A program made the position numbers and the translations under genes. The notes under the pieces are model-generated. The model ran no database searches. It saw only the letters and a list, made by a program, of their open reading frames with translations, and had not been told where the DNA came from. A DNA stretch of 14,852 nt from the NCBI GenBank assembly GCA_900548565.1, contig URKV01000034.1, positions 1 through 14,852 on the forward strand. Reading direction: 5' to 3'. This stretch comes from an uncultured Collinsella sp. (GTDB taxonomy: Bacteria; Actinomycetota; Coriobacteriia; Coriobacteriales; Coriobacteriaceae). How positions within the stretch are numbered: the stretch's first letter is position 1; the number at the start of each line of letters is the position of its first letter. Shown piece after piece: positions 1-7,161 of this stretch.

Positions 1-2
1 GT

Positions 3-2036
3 CTTCAATTGGCGGGTCCTGTGCCAGAGAGCGATCTCGATGCACTTCTTAAGCTCAGCGGCGACATCGACGGCGTGCGCAAGGTGCGCGTTTATGGCCG
101 TATCGGCCAGATGGCGCTCGAATATGACGAGCGGTGTCGTGCGGACGTGTTCGACGCCTTGGGTGCGCTCGATGCCCAGGCCATTGCCGACGCAAAGACG
201 GGTTACGTGATGCAGCTCGAGCCGCGCAAGCACAAACTCGTTATGGATCTTGCCACACTTATCGGTGCCCACTACGCGCGCCGCTGGTTCCTGCCTACGC
301 CGCTGCGTGCGGTGTTTGTCGTGGCCGGTTACATGGCATTTTTGCGCGCTGCCTTTCATGAGCTGGCGCAGCCACGCCTGACCGTTCCCGTGCTTGACGC
401 TTCGGCCATCGGCATTTCGTTCGTCAAACGTGATGTCGACACCGCGGGCCAGACGATGTTTCTGCTCAATGTGGGCGAACTGCTCGAGGACTACACGCGC
501 GCCATGAGCGAAAACGAGCTCATCAACTCGCTGCTCGACGTGCCCGATAAGGCACAAAAAGTGGTCGGCGACATCGAGGTGAGCGTTGCCGCCACCGAGC
601 TTGAGCCCGGCGATCTGGTCGCCGTGCGCACCGGCATGTCCATTTGTATCGACGGTGTTGTCGAGCAGGGGAGCGCTATGGTCAACCAAGCGACCCTGAC
701 CGGCGAGCCGCTGGCCGTCGAGCGCAGCGTGGGCGACGACGTTTTCGCCGGCACCGTCGTGGAAGACGGCAGCATCTTGGTGCGTGTGCGCGCCAATACG
801 GCGCAGACCAAGCTGCGCTCGATCGTCTCGCTCGTGCAGGCGGCCGACTCGCTCAAGTCCGAGGGTCAGTCGCACATGGAGGACCTCGCCAACAAGATCG
901 TCCCGTGGAACTTCCTGCTTGCGGGCCTGGTCGCGCTCACCACGCGCAGCCTTATCAAGACCTCGGCGGCGTTGATGGTCGACTACTCGTGCGCGCTCAA
1001 GCTCACGGGTTCCGTTGCCGTCATGACCGCTATGAGCGATGCCGCCAAGATGGGCGTGATGGTCAAGGGCGCCAAGTACTTTGAGTCGTTTGCCAAGGCC
1101 GATACCATCGTGTTTGATAAGACCGGCACGCTCACCGAGGCGCAGCCGCGTCTTGCCTGCGTGCTCACCACCGATGGCTGGAGCGAGGATGAGATTCTGC
1201 GCCTTTCCGCTTGCTTGGAGGAGCATTTCCCGCATCCGGTGGCACGCGCCGTGGTCAATGCGGCACGCGAGCGCGAGCTCGAGCACCGCGAGCGCCATGC
1301 CGCCGTCGAGTACATCGTGGCGCACGGCATCGCTTCGTCCATTGAAGGGCGTCGCGCCATCATCGGTTCCGCACACTTTGTATTTGAGGACGAGGGTGCG
1401 CAGCTTGAGTCCGACATCAAGGAGCAAATCGAGCTCCAGATGCAGGGCCTGTCGCCGCTGTATCTGGCGGTCGATGGCAAGGTCGTCGGCGTGCTCGGTA
1501 TCGAGGATCCGCTCAAGCCCGGGGTCCGTGAGGCCATCGCCGACCTGCATGCGCTGGGCGTCAAGCATGTCGTTATGCTCACGGGCGATTCCGAGCGCAC
1601 GGCCGAGCGCATCGCGCGCGAGGCGGGGGTCGACGAGTTTAAGGCCGAGCTGCTGCCCGAGGACAAGTACGCCTATGTGGAGCGCATTAAGAGCGAGGGG
1701 CGCCACGTTGCCATGGTGGGCGACGGCGTCAACGATTCGCCGGCGCTCGGTTTGGCCGACGTGGGCCTGGCGATGGGTGGCGGAAGCGACATCGCCAAGG
1801 AGGTCGCCGATATCATCCTGACCGATACGGACCTTGCCGCGATCGTGCGCCTGCGCCGCATGAGCCAGGGCCTCGTTGATCGTCTGACGAGCTCCTACTC
1901 TAAGGTGATGCTCACCAACTCAGCACTCTTGGCACTGGGCATTACCGGTACGATTACCCCGCAGGCGTCGTCGCTGTTGCACAACGGTTCGACGATTGCC
2001 TACAGCCTGAGCAACGCGAAAGCGTATCTTCGTTAG
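3..2036 (+). CDS. Heavy-metal-type P-type ATPase (P1B-like), 5' partial
   Basis: Membrane ATPase that would move a metal cation across the cell membrane using a phospho-aspartate intermediate. The frame is open to the left edge, so the start is probably outside the window; numbering below counts from a TTG at 9. Visible: a degenerate N-terminal metal-binding-like fold without CxxC (about residues 8-55), the actuator loop TLTGEP (229-234), the phosphorylation motif DKTGTLT (D370), the P1B-type HP pair (409-410) and the hinge motif GDGVNDS (from 571). The metal-site segment in the helix before the phosphorylation domain reads DYSCALKL (325-332) where P1B pumps normally have CPC, CPH, SPC or TPC, so the usual proline is absent and one Cys (C328) remains. 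Substrate cannot be read from this. A terminator follows directly. Family assignment is firm; metal is unknown. Confidence 0.9.
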   Translation, partial: LQLAGPVPESDLDALLKLSGDIDGVRKVRVYGRIGQMALEYDERCRADVFDALGALDAQAIADAKTGYVMQLEPRKHKLVMDLATLIGAHYARRWFLPTPLRAVFVVAGYMAFLRAAFHELAQPRLTVPVLDASAIGISFVKRDVDTAGQTMFLLNVGELLEDYTRAMSENELINSLLDVPDKAQKVVGDIEVSVAATELEPGDLVAVRTGMSICIDGVVEQGSAMVNQATLTGEPLAVERSVGDDVFAGTVVEDGSILVRVRANTAQTKLRSIVSLVQAADSLKSEGQSHMEDLANKIVPWNFLLAGLVALTTRSLIKTSAALMVDYSCALKLTGSVAVMTAMSDAAKMGVMVKGAKYFESFAKADTIVFDKTGTLTEAQPRLACVLTTDGWSEDEILRLSACLEEHFPHPVARAVVNAARERELEHRERHAAVEYIVAHGIASSIEGRRAIIGSAHFVFEDEGAQLESDIKEQIELQMQGLSPLYLAVDGKVVGVLGIEDPLKPGVREAIADLHALGVKHVVMLTGDSERTAERIAREAGVDEFKAELLPEDKYAYVERIKSEGRHVAMVGDGVNDSPALGLADVGLAMGGGSDIAKEVADIILTDTDLAAIVRLRRMSQGLVDRLTSSYSKVMLTNSALLALGITGTITPQASSLLHNGSTIAYSLSNAKAYLR

Positions 2037-2055
2037 GGTTTTCGATTGAGCTTAT

Positions 2056-2102
2056 GGCCTGCATTCGGGCGGTACCGCAACCGCCAGGGTGCAGGCCTTT
2101 TT
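2056..2102 (+). terminator. Rho-independent terminator of the P-type ATPase gene
   Basis: Arms GGCCTGCA (2056-2063) and TGCAGGCC (2090-2097) pair perfectly, with a smaller GGCGGT/ACCGCC-type helix inside, followed by TTTTT (2098-2102). It starts 20 bases after the ATPase stop codon, and its T-run runs into the stop codon of the convergent gene. The minus strand has no T-run after the stem, so it probably works only for the plus strand. Confidence 0.85.
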
Positions 2103-2535
2103 AGGCAAGTGCAGCTTTGATGGCGGGGACTTCGGTGAGCTGCTCAGCTGCCTTTTCGTCGGAGCTGTCGAGTGCTGCCAGACTGCGGTAGACCCACTCG
2201 TTGACCCGGGTGTTCTTGACGCCTGCGGTCTGCATAAGGGCGCCTACCTCGCGGATTGCTGCGAACAGATCGGCTTTGGGACCCGCGAGCTCGACCTCGA
2301 TGCCGTGGTAGGCGGACACGCCGCGGTTCTCACTCACGTGGTCGATAAAGCCCTCGACGGTCTCAAGCTGCTGGGCGAGAGCTGCATCATCGTCAGCGTC
2401 CAGCGCGACGAGCGCGTTCGATACCGTGAGGGCGGGATGTCCGCAGGGAACAAAGCCTTCGATGACATCCATAGCTTCGGTAATGGTTGAGCCCAGGCCT
2501 GCGAGGGCATTGACGAGTTGCTGCTTGGTATCCAT
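2101..2535 (-). CDS. Small acidic protein of unknown function (144 aa)
   Basis: I do not recognise this protein. It is 144 residues, rich in Ala, Leu, Asp and Glu, with no signal peptide, membrane segment or Cys pair, and reads as a bundle of helices. A short motif near the front, EGFVPCGHPALTVSNAL, carries its only Cys and looks like the most distinctive stretch. The start at 2535 is supported by a GAAAGGA ribosome site six bases before the ATG. It is a single gene converging on the ATPase gene and diverging from tmRNA, so context gives no function. Coding status is supported by the ribosome site, the length and the Actinomycetota-like GC-rich codons. Confidence 0.75.
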   Translation of the reverse strand: MDTKQQLVNALAGLGSTITEAMDVIEGFVPCGHPALTVSNALVALDADDDAALAQQLETVEGFIDHVSENRGVSAYHGIEVELAGPKADLFAAIREVGALMQTAGVKNTRVNEWVYRSLAALDSSDEKAAEQLTEVPAIKAALA

Positions 2536-2569
2536 AACGGTCCTTTCGACGGGTCAATTGTGCTTGGCG

Positions 2570-2597
2570 AAAATATACGTGACGTGATCGGTGGCAA
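2570..2597 (-). promoter_or_regulatory. Possible promoter of the 144-aa gene
   Basis: On the minus strand TTGCCA (2597-2592) is followed after 16 bases by TATTTT (2575-2570), about 35 bases before the start codon. The match is moderate and rests on sequence alone. Confidence 0.35.
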
Positions 2598-2670
2598 AAG
2601 TGTGAAGTGCAGCGCACATTGGGGTCTTCACAGCTCGTGCATAGAACAGCTGTCCGCTTTCAGAACGTGG

Positions 2671-2676
2671 TAAGAT
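2671..2676 (+). promoter_or_regulatory. ssrA: Possible extended -10 element of the tmRNA promoter
   Basis: TGGTAAGAT carries the TGn extension before a TAAGAT -10 hexamer (2671-2676). No good -35 is visible at the expected distance. Transcription from about 2683 would leave a leader of about 90 bases to be removed by 5' processing. The same GTGGTAA start is seen in the -10 proposed before the PTS IIA gene. Confidence 0.4.
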
Positions 2677-2772
2677 AACACTCCGCAAGCGGGGCTCGCC
2701 CCGTATGTTCTTTGAAAAGTCGACGGGTGTTGGGTGCCCGTGCCCAATACCATCCAGACTTTCCCGACATTC

Positions 2773-3136
2773 GGGGGCGACTGGTTTCGACACGATAGCT
2801 CTGAGAGAGGAAGCAAGCCGAGGTCTCCTCGCCTCGTTAAACAGGGGTACCGTCAAATTGAATTGACAACAACTCTTCTTTTGAGCCTATGGCTCTCGCT
2901 GCTTAGTTTATAGCGGCGCGTCAACCCGGTGATTTCCCCGACACCGGCGCGACGTCATTTTAGGGGAATGCTCCTGCGCACGTAATCGGTATGGCGCAGG
3001 CTAAGACCGAACCGATTAGGACGCCGCGAGCGTGTCGCTGCGCGCAAAGCGTCCGAGACAAAACCAGCGACTGAGCTTGGAGATGCCAATCAGGGGGCTT
3101 TCGTGGACCGGAGTTCGATTCTCCGCGCCTCCACCA
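2773..3136 (+). ncRNA. ssrA: tmRNA (transfer-messenger RNA)
   Basis: One-piece tmRNA of 364 bases, which rescues stalled ribosomes with SmpB and tags the unfinished protein for proteolysis. The tRNA-like end is clear: GGGGGCG (2773-2779) pairs with CGCCTCC (3126-3132, one G-U), the discriminator A is 3133 and CCA is encoded (3134-3136). The GACTGG start of the D-like region follows the first stem, and the T arm is CGGAG, loop TTCGATT, CTCCG (3109-3125). A tag frame ending in ALAA and a stop sits at 2865-2906, and pseudoknot-rich sequence fills the rest. A terminator follows within 11 bases. Both ends are assigned by base pairing. Confidence 0.97.
2865..2906 (+). other. tmRNA tag-peptide reading frame, tag (D)NNSSFEPMALAA
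   Basis: From 2865 the frame reads DNNSSFEPMALAA followed by TAG (2904-2906). The ALAA end is the usual degradation signal. The first translated codon is uncertain: GAC (2865) or the preceding ATT (2862) would be the resume codon, not the more common GCN, and a TGA lies in frame just before ATT. Confidence 0.85.
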
Positions 3137-3146
3137 ACAGTTACAG

Positions 3147-3178
3147 GCAGGTAGAGAAGTGTTTCTACCTGCTTTTTT
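3147..3178 (+). terminator. Rho-independent terminator of tmRNA
   Basis: GCAGGTAGA (3147-3155) pairs perfectly with TCTACCTGC (3164-3172) around an 8-base loop, followed by six T (3173-3178). It begins 10 bases after the encoded CCA. Confidence 0.93.
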
Positions 3179-3190
3179 ATTACATATAGA

Positions 3191-3239
3191 TACCGCGGAG
3201 AATCGAACTCTATGCAGGGCGCGGGCGTAAAGAAAACGC
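3191..3239 (-). repeat. 49-bp repeat carrying an inverted tmRNA T-arm copy, copy 1
   Basis: This block matches 3402-3450 at 45 of 49 positions. Positions 3194-3210 are the exact reverse complement of tmRNA 3111-3127 (17 bases spanning the T arm and the start of the acceptor 3' strand). It is preceded by ACATATAGATAC (3182-3193), which recurs at 3340-3351. The second half folds into a stem with sequence ending at 3258. Confidence 0.85.
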
Positions 3240-3401
3240 GTCAGCGTTTTTAGCCCGCGGGCGAGGACGCCGGCAGGCGGCCGAAGCCGGTGCGTATTTG
3301 CGAAGCAAATACGCGGATTCTCCGCGCAAAGCCTCGACCACATATAGATACGATGCCGATTGAGCTCCGGCTGCCCATGCCCCACTTCAACGCAAGCCCC
3401 G

Positions 3402-3450
3402 TACCGCGGAGAATCGAACTCTGTGCAGGGCGCGAGCGTTAGGAAAACGC
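3402..3450 (-). repeat. 49-bp repeat carrying an inverted tmRNA T-arm copy, copy 2
   Basis: Second copy of the 3191-3239 block, with four substitutions. Positions 3405-3421 again match tmRNA 3111-3127 in reverse complement. Compared with copy 1, about 50 bases (3352-3401) separate it from the shared ACATATAGATAC word, so the larger unit was duplicated with an insertion or deletion. Confidence 0.85.
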
Positions 3451-3466
3451 TACGGCAACGCAGGGT

Positions 3467-3669
3467 GGGACGCGCTTCCCAATGGTGGCCCAGGCGGAAA
3501 GCGCGTCCCGGAATCCGCACTCAGACTGGGACGTAGTTTCCGGATGACACATCAAGCGGAAACTGCGTCCCGGAATTCTCATTCGGAATGGGATGCAATT
3601 TCCAAATGAATGGCTAGCGGAAAGTTCATCCCGGAATCCCGCCTCAAACTGGGACGCACTTTCTGTCCC
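3467..3669. repeat. Tandem array of palindromic units, period 61-62 bp
   Basis: Units begin at 3467, 3528, 3590 and 3651. Each has a left arm of the form GGGACGNNNTTTCC, a variable centre of 12-15 bases, a right arm of the form GGAAANNGCGTCCC, then GGAAT and a variable linker. Arms: 3467-3480/3496-3509, 3528-3543/3556-3571, 3590-3603/3619-3632; the fourth is shortened to GGGAC (3651-3655) with GTCCC (3665-3669). In unit 3 the left arm reads GGGATG and the right CATCCC, a paired change that keeps the stem; unit 2 has a G-U in place of a G-C. It lies directly before the patatin-like gene. Confidence 0.85.
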
Positions 3670-3751
3670 ATCTCCTCAACTCCAAAACCTATGCGCCCTC
3701 CATTCCAAAACTGGGTAGAAGAAAGCCAAAACGCAATCGCAGGAGGTCAAT

Positions 3752-4630
3752 ATGACTGCAGAAGATAAGGCAAAGAACGCCGGCAAGGTCGCGCTCGTTT
3801 TGGAGGGCGGAAGTTTTCGCGGGCAGTTTACCGCGGGCGTGCTCGACGTCCTCATGGAGGCTGGCGTCGAGATTCCGGCTGTCTACGGTGTATCGGCCGG
3901 CGCCCTCAACGGCGTGAACTACAAGTCGCACCAGATCGGCCGTGCCAACCGCATCAACCTGGCTTTCTGCAACGACAGCCGCTTCATGGGCGCCGCATCG
4001 TTTGCGTCCACGGGCTCCATCGTCGGCTACGACTTTATCTTCAACGATGTCCAGGACCGCCTGGATCCCTTTGACAACGAGACGTTCGACGCGAGCCCCA
4101 TCGAGATGTACGCCGTCGCGACGGACATGCTCTTTGGAACCGCCACGTACCTGCCGGTCAAAAGCGCCGTACTTGACCTCGACGCCGTGCGCGCCTCGAC
4201 CTCGCTGCCGCTGGTGACGCCGCCGGTCGAGATTGACGGGCACAAATACGTCGACGGCGGCGTAGCCGATTCGGTCCCCATCGAGCACGTGCTGGAGGAG
4301 GCGGGCTTCGATCGCGCGGTTGTTATTGTCACGCAGGACCGTTCATACGAGAAGAAGCCCTACGAGTTTATGCCAGCCGCGCGCGCTCGCTATGCCGACT
4401 ACCCCTACCTGCTCGAGGCTATCGAGACGCGCCACGACCGCTATAACATCCAGCGCATGCACCTGTGGAAGTATGAGCGCGAGGGCCGTGCGTTGGTCGT
4501 CGCTCCGCAAAAGCCGGTCGAGGTCGGTCACGTTGAGCACGATCCGGCAAAGCTCCTCGACCTGTATATTCAGGGTCGCCAGGAGGCAAAGCGCTTGCTG
4601 GGAGATATCGAGGCGTTTGTCGAGCGCTAG
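3752..4630 (+). CDS. Patatin-like phospholipase family protein
   Basis: Predicted serine acyl hydrolase (lipase/phospholipase), 292 residues, cytoplasmic: no signal peptide or membrane helix. The family motifs are all present in order: oxyanion-hole GGSFRG (residues 19-24), nucleophile elbow GVSAG with S48, and DGG with D168, giving the Ser-Asp dyad. The C-terminal third (from about 200) is helical and resembles the extension of bacterial YjjU-type patatins. The ATG at 3752 has a perfect AGGAGG at 3741-3746. It stands alone between the palindrome array and the ribosomal-protein promoter; no terminator is visible after it. Physiological substrate cannot be inferred; the fold and chemistry are well supported. 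Confidence 0.92.
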   Translation: MTAEDKAKNAGKVALVLEGGSFRGQFTAGVLDVLMEAGVEIPAVYGVSAGALNGVNYKSHQIGRANRINLAFCNDSRFMGAASFASTGSIVGYDFIFNDVQDRLDPFDNETFDASPIEMYAVATDMLFGTATYLPVKSAVLDLDAVRASTSLPLVTPPVEIDGHKYVDGGVADSVPIEHVLEEAGFDRAVVIVTQDRSYEKKPYEFMPAARARYADYPYLLEAIETRHDRYNIQRMHLWKYEREGRALVVAPQKPVEVGHVEHDPAKLLDLYIQGRQEAKRLLGDIEAFVER

Positions 4631-4693
4631 CGTCGCGACGTCATGACCCATGGACGACATGTGCAGAAACTCTGGTCGGAGCCAAAATACCTG

Positions 4694-4721
4694 TTGACTC
4701 GGGCGGCGAGCGGGGTAATAT
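4694..4721 (+). promoter_or_regulatory. Promoter of rplM-rpsI
   Basis: TTGACT (4694-4699), 16-base spacer, TAATAT (4716-4721). This is the best sigma-70-type match in the window. Transcription would begin near 4728, giving a leader of about 60 bases. Confidence 0.8.
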
Positions 4722-4727
4722 GGACGG

Positions 4728-4759
4728 GTTACTTGCAGAGCCCCGTGAATCTCTGTAAC
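4728..4759 (+). promoter_or_regulatory. Leader hairpin before rplM
   Basis: GTTA (4728-4731) and CAGAG (4736-4740) pair with CTCTG (4751-4755) and TAAC (4756-4759), leaving a 4-base bulge on the 5' side and a 10-base loop. It begins at or close to the predicted transcription start. L13 operons are controlled by leader RNAs in some bacteria; whether this hairpin does so is inference. Confidence 0.4.
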
Positions 4760-4787
4760 AACACGTACTGTACATGGAGGAGTCTAA

Positions 4788-5231
4788 GTGATTTCGAAAT
4801 CGACTCACTACGCCAAGCAGGGCGAGGTCCAGCGCAACTGGGTTCTCGTCGACGCCGATGGTGCTGTTCTGGGCCGTCTTGCCACCCAGATCGCAATGAT
4901 CCTGCGCGGTAAGAACAAGCCCCAGTTCACGCCCAACAGCGACTGCGGCGACTTCGTCGTCGTCATCAACGCCGATAAGGTCCAGCTTACCGGTAACAAG
5001 GCCGACACGAAGACCTATTATCGCCACAGCGGCTACAACGGCGGCCTCAAGGCTGAGAGCTTCCGCCAGGCTATGGAGAAGCACCCGGAGAAGGTCATCG
5101 AGCGCGCCGTTCGCGGCATGCTGCCCAAGACCACCCTCGGCCGTGCCCAGATGACCAAGCTTAAGGTCTACGCTGGTGCCGAGCATCCGCACGCTGCCCA
5201 GAACCCCACGAAGATTGAGCTGGAGGCTTAA
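4788..5231 (+). CDS. rplM: 50S ribosomal protein L13
   Basis: Large-subunit ribosomal protein of 147 residues, normal for the family. Recognisable L13 stretches: WVLVDADGAVLGRLAT (from about residue 22), the central HSGYNGG, RAVRGMLPKTTLGR and the C-terminal LKVYAGAEHPHAAQNP. The start is GTG at 4788 with GGAGGAG at 4776-4782 five bases before. First gene of a two-gene unit with rpsI, two bases apart, under the promoter at 4694. Confidence 0.98.
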   Translation: MISKSTHYAKQGEVQRNWVLVDADGAVLGRLATQIAMILRGKNKPQFTPNSDCGDFVVVINADKVQLTGNKADTKTYYRHSGYNGGLKAESFRQAMEKHPEKVIERAVRGMLPKTTLGRAQMTKLKVYAGAEHPHAAQNPTKIELEA

Positions 5232-5233
5232 AG

Positions 5234-5629
<396 letters not shown>

Positions 5630-5660
5630 GGTTTTATCTCCTTTCGAGATACAATGTACA

Positions 5661-5705
5661 AGCGGGGCCTGCCGATTCCTCGGCGGGTCCCGCTTTTCTT
5701 TTTCG
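5661..5705 (+). terminator. Rho-independent terminator of rplM-rpsI
   Basis: A 15-bp stem (5661-5675 with 5680-5694, two G-U pairs, TTCC loop) followed by TTTTCTTTTTTT-like sequence to 5705. Confidence 0.93.
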
Positions 5706-5711
5706 ACTAGG

Positions 5712-5734
5712 GTGGGCGACTGCGTTTTGCCCAC
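5712..5734 (+). promoter_or_regulatory. Short hairpin before the glmM ribosome site
   Basis: GTGGGC (5712-5717) pairs with GCCCAC (5729-5734), ending three bases before the AAGGAG-containing ribosome site of glmM. No glmS-type ribozyme is present. A role in glmM translation is possible but unproven. Confidence 0.3.
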
Positions 5735-5752
5735 TTGGGAAGGAGCGATCCT

Positions 5753-7090
5753 ATGCCCCAGAACATCTTCGGTACCGATGGCGTCCGTGGCGTCGCCAAC
5801 GCCGACCTCTCGTGCGACCTCGCGTTTCGCCTGGGTCGCGCGGCGACCAAGTTCCTTGGTCCGGACATCTGCATCGGCCGCGATACGCGTCTTTCGGGCA
5901 CCATGCTCGAGAGCGCGCTGACCGCCGGCATTATGGCCGAGGGCGGCCGCCCGCACTGCTGCGGCGTTATCCCTACGCCGGCCGTGGCGCTGCTCACCGT
6001 CCAAAATGAGCTCGACGGCGGCATCGTCATCTCCGCTTCGCACAATCCTCCGGAGTTCAACGGCATCAAGTTCTTTAGCCGCAAGGGCATGAAGCTTCCC
6101 GATGCTGTCGAGGAAGAGATCAGCGCCTGGGTCATGTCCGAGGAGGCCATGGCTGCCGACACGTTGCCGACCGGTGCCGGCGTGGGCCACATCATCAAGA
6201 TGAAGGATGCCCGCAAGGCCTATGTCGATCATGCCATCAGCACGCTCGACGGCCTTAAGCTCGATGGCCTGGTTGTTGCCGTCGACTGCGGCCACGGCGC
6301 TTCGTGCCAGACCACGCCCGCCGCATTGCAGCGCCTGGGCGCCACGGTCCACGCCATCAACACTGACTACTGCGGCACCGACATTAACGTCGAGTGCGGC
6401 TCCACGCACCTTGAGCCCCTGCGCGAGCTCGTGCTGCGCACCCACGCCGATATCGGCCTGGCCCACGACGGCGACGCCGATCGCGTACTCTTTGTGGACA
6501 GTGAGGGCAACGAGATCGATGGCGACTACATCCTGGCTATCTGCGGCTCCGACCTTGCTGCTCGCGGCAAGCTCGCCAACTCCGAGATCGTCTCGACCGT
6601 CATGTGCAACCTGGGCTTCTCCATCGCAATGAAGGAGCAGGGCTTTGAGATGGTCCAGACCGCCGTGGGCGACCGCTATGTTCTTGAGCGCATGCTCGAG
6701 GACGGTGCCGTTATCGGTGGCGAGCAGTCCGGCCACATCATCTTCCTGGAGCACAACACCACCGGCGACGGTCTGGTGACGGCTCTGCAGCTTCTGGCCG
6801 TGCTCAAGCGCACCGGCCGCACCCTCACCGACCTTGCCGGCATCATGAAGAAGTACCCGCAGGTGCTCGTCAACGTGCATTCGGACTACAAGGCCGGCCT
6901 GGACGATTGCCAGCCCATTTGGGACGCCGTCGCTGCCGCCGAGAAGGAGCTCAACGGTCGCGGCCGCATCTTGGTGCGCCCGAGCGGTACCGAGCCGCTG
7001 GTTCGCGTTATGGCCGAGGCGGAGACGCACGAGCTGACCCAGCGTGTTGTTGACGATATCGTCGAGGTTGTCAAGCGCGAACTTCCCTAA
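5753..7090 (+). CDS. glmM: Phosphoglucosamine mutase
   Basis: Converts glucosamine-6-phosphate to glucosamine-1-phosphate, the step that commits amino sugar to UDP-GlcNAc and peptidoglycan. The protein has 445 residues, usual for GlmM, and the four alpha-phosphohexomutase landmarks: FGTDGVRG at the N-terminus, the phosphoserine loop SASHNP (S96), the metal loop DGDADR (239-244) and the phosphate-binding RPSGTEP (409-415). The ATG at 5753 follows AAGGAG (5740-5745) by seven bases; an earlier in-frame TTG at 5735 would place the ribosome site inside the gene and is rejected. The order rplM-rpsI-glmM is common in Actinomycetota. A terminator separates it from rpsI, so its own promoter or readthrough is needed. 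Confidence 0.97.
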   Translation: MPQNIFGTDGVRGVANADLSCDLAFRLGRAATKFLGPDICIGRDTRLSGTMLESALTAGIMAEGGRPHCCGVIPTPAVALLTVQNELDGGIVISASHNPPEFNGIKFFSRKGMKLPDAVEEEISAWVMSEEAMAADTLPTGAGVGHIIKMKDARKAYVDHAISTLDGLKLDGLVVAVDCGHGASCQTTPAALQRLGATVHAINTDYCGTDINVECGSTHLEPLRELVLRTHADIGLAHDGDADRVLFVDSEGNEIDGDYILAICGSDLAARGKLANSEIVSTVMCNLGFSIAMKEQGFEMVQTAVGDRYVLERMLEDGAVIGGEQSGHIIFLEHNTTGDGLVTALQLLAVLKRTGRTLTDLAGIMKKYPQVLVNVHSDYKAGLDDCQPIWDAVAAAEKELNGRGRILVRPSGTEPLVRVMAEAETHELTQRVVDDIVEVVKRELP

Positions 7091-7120
7091 TGGCCAAAAA
7101 CGGGTGCCAAGTGGTAAACT
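7091..7120 (+). promoter_or_regulatory. Possible promoter of the PTS IIA gene
   Basis: TGGCCA (7091-7096), 18-base spacer, and an extended -10 TGG-TAAACT (hexamer 7115-7120). Starts directly after the glmM stop codon; no terminator is visible between the genes, so readthrough from glmM is also possible. Confidence 0.45.
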
Positions 7121-7161
7121 GACAAGGTTATTTTGATTGATTGGTATGTCCGAGGGGGAGC

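Larger units (their letters stand above)
3180..3466. other. Gene-free, hairpin-rich stretch after tmRNA
   Basis: No convincing gene is present. Besides the two 49-bp copies it holds a perfect 9-bp hairpin (GCGTATTTG 3292-3300 with CAAATACGC 3306-3314), a longer imperfect hairpin (3221-3258), and GATTCTCCGCGC (3316-3327), a 12-base direct match to tmRNA 3117-3128. The long open frame across the tmRNA on the minus strand is an artefact of the stable RNA gene. Confidence 0.7.

Noticed and set aside
2960..3520. 186-residue minus-strand open frame containing WWRRGESNSGP
   Set aside because: It runs through the tmRNA 3' half and its repeats; this peptide pattern is a well-known false translation of tRNA-like 3' ends.
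3467..3669. Possible CRISPR array
   Set aside because: Only four units, the conserved parts are two separated palindromic arms, the centres are short, and there are no cas genes.
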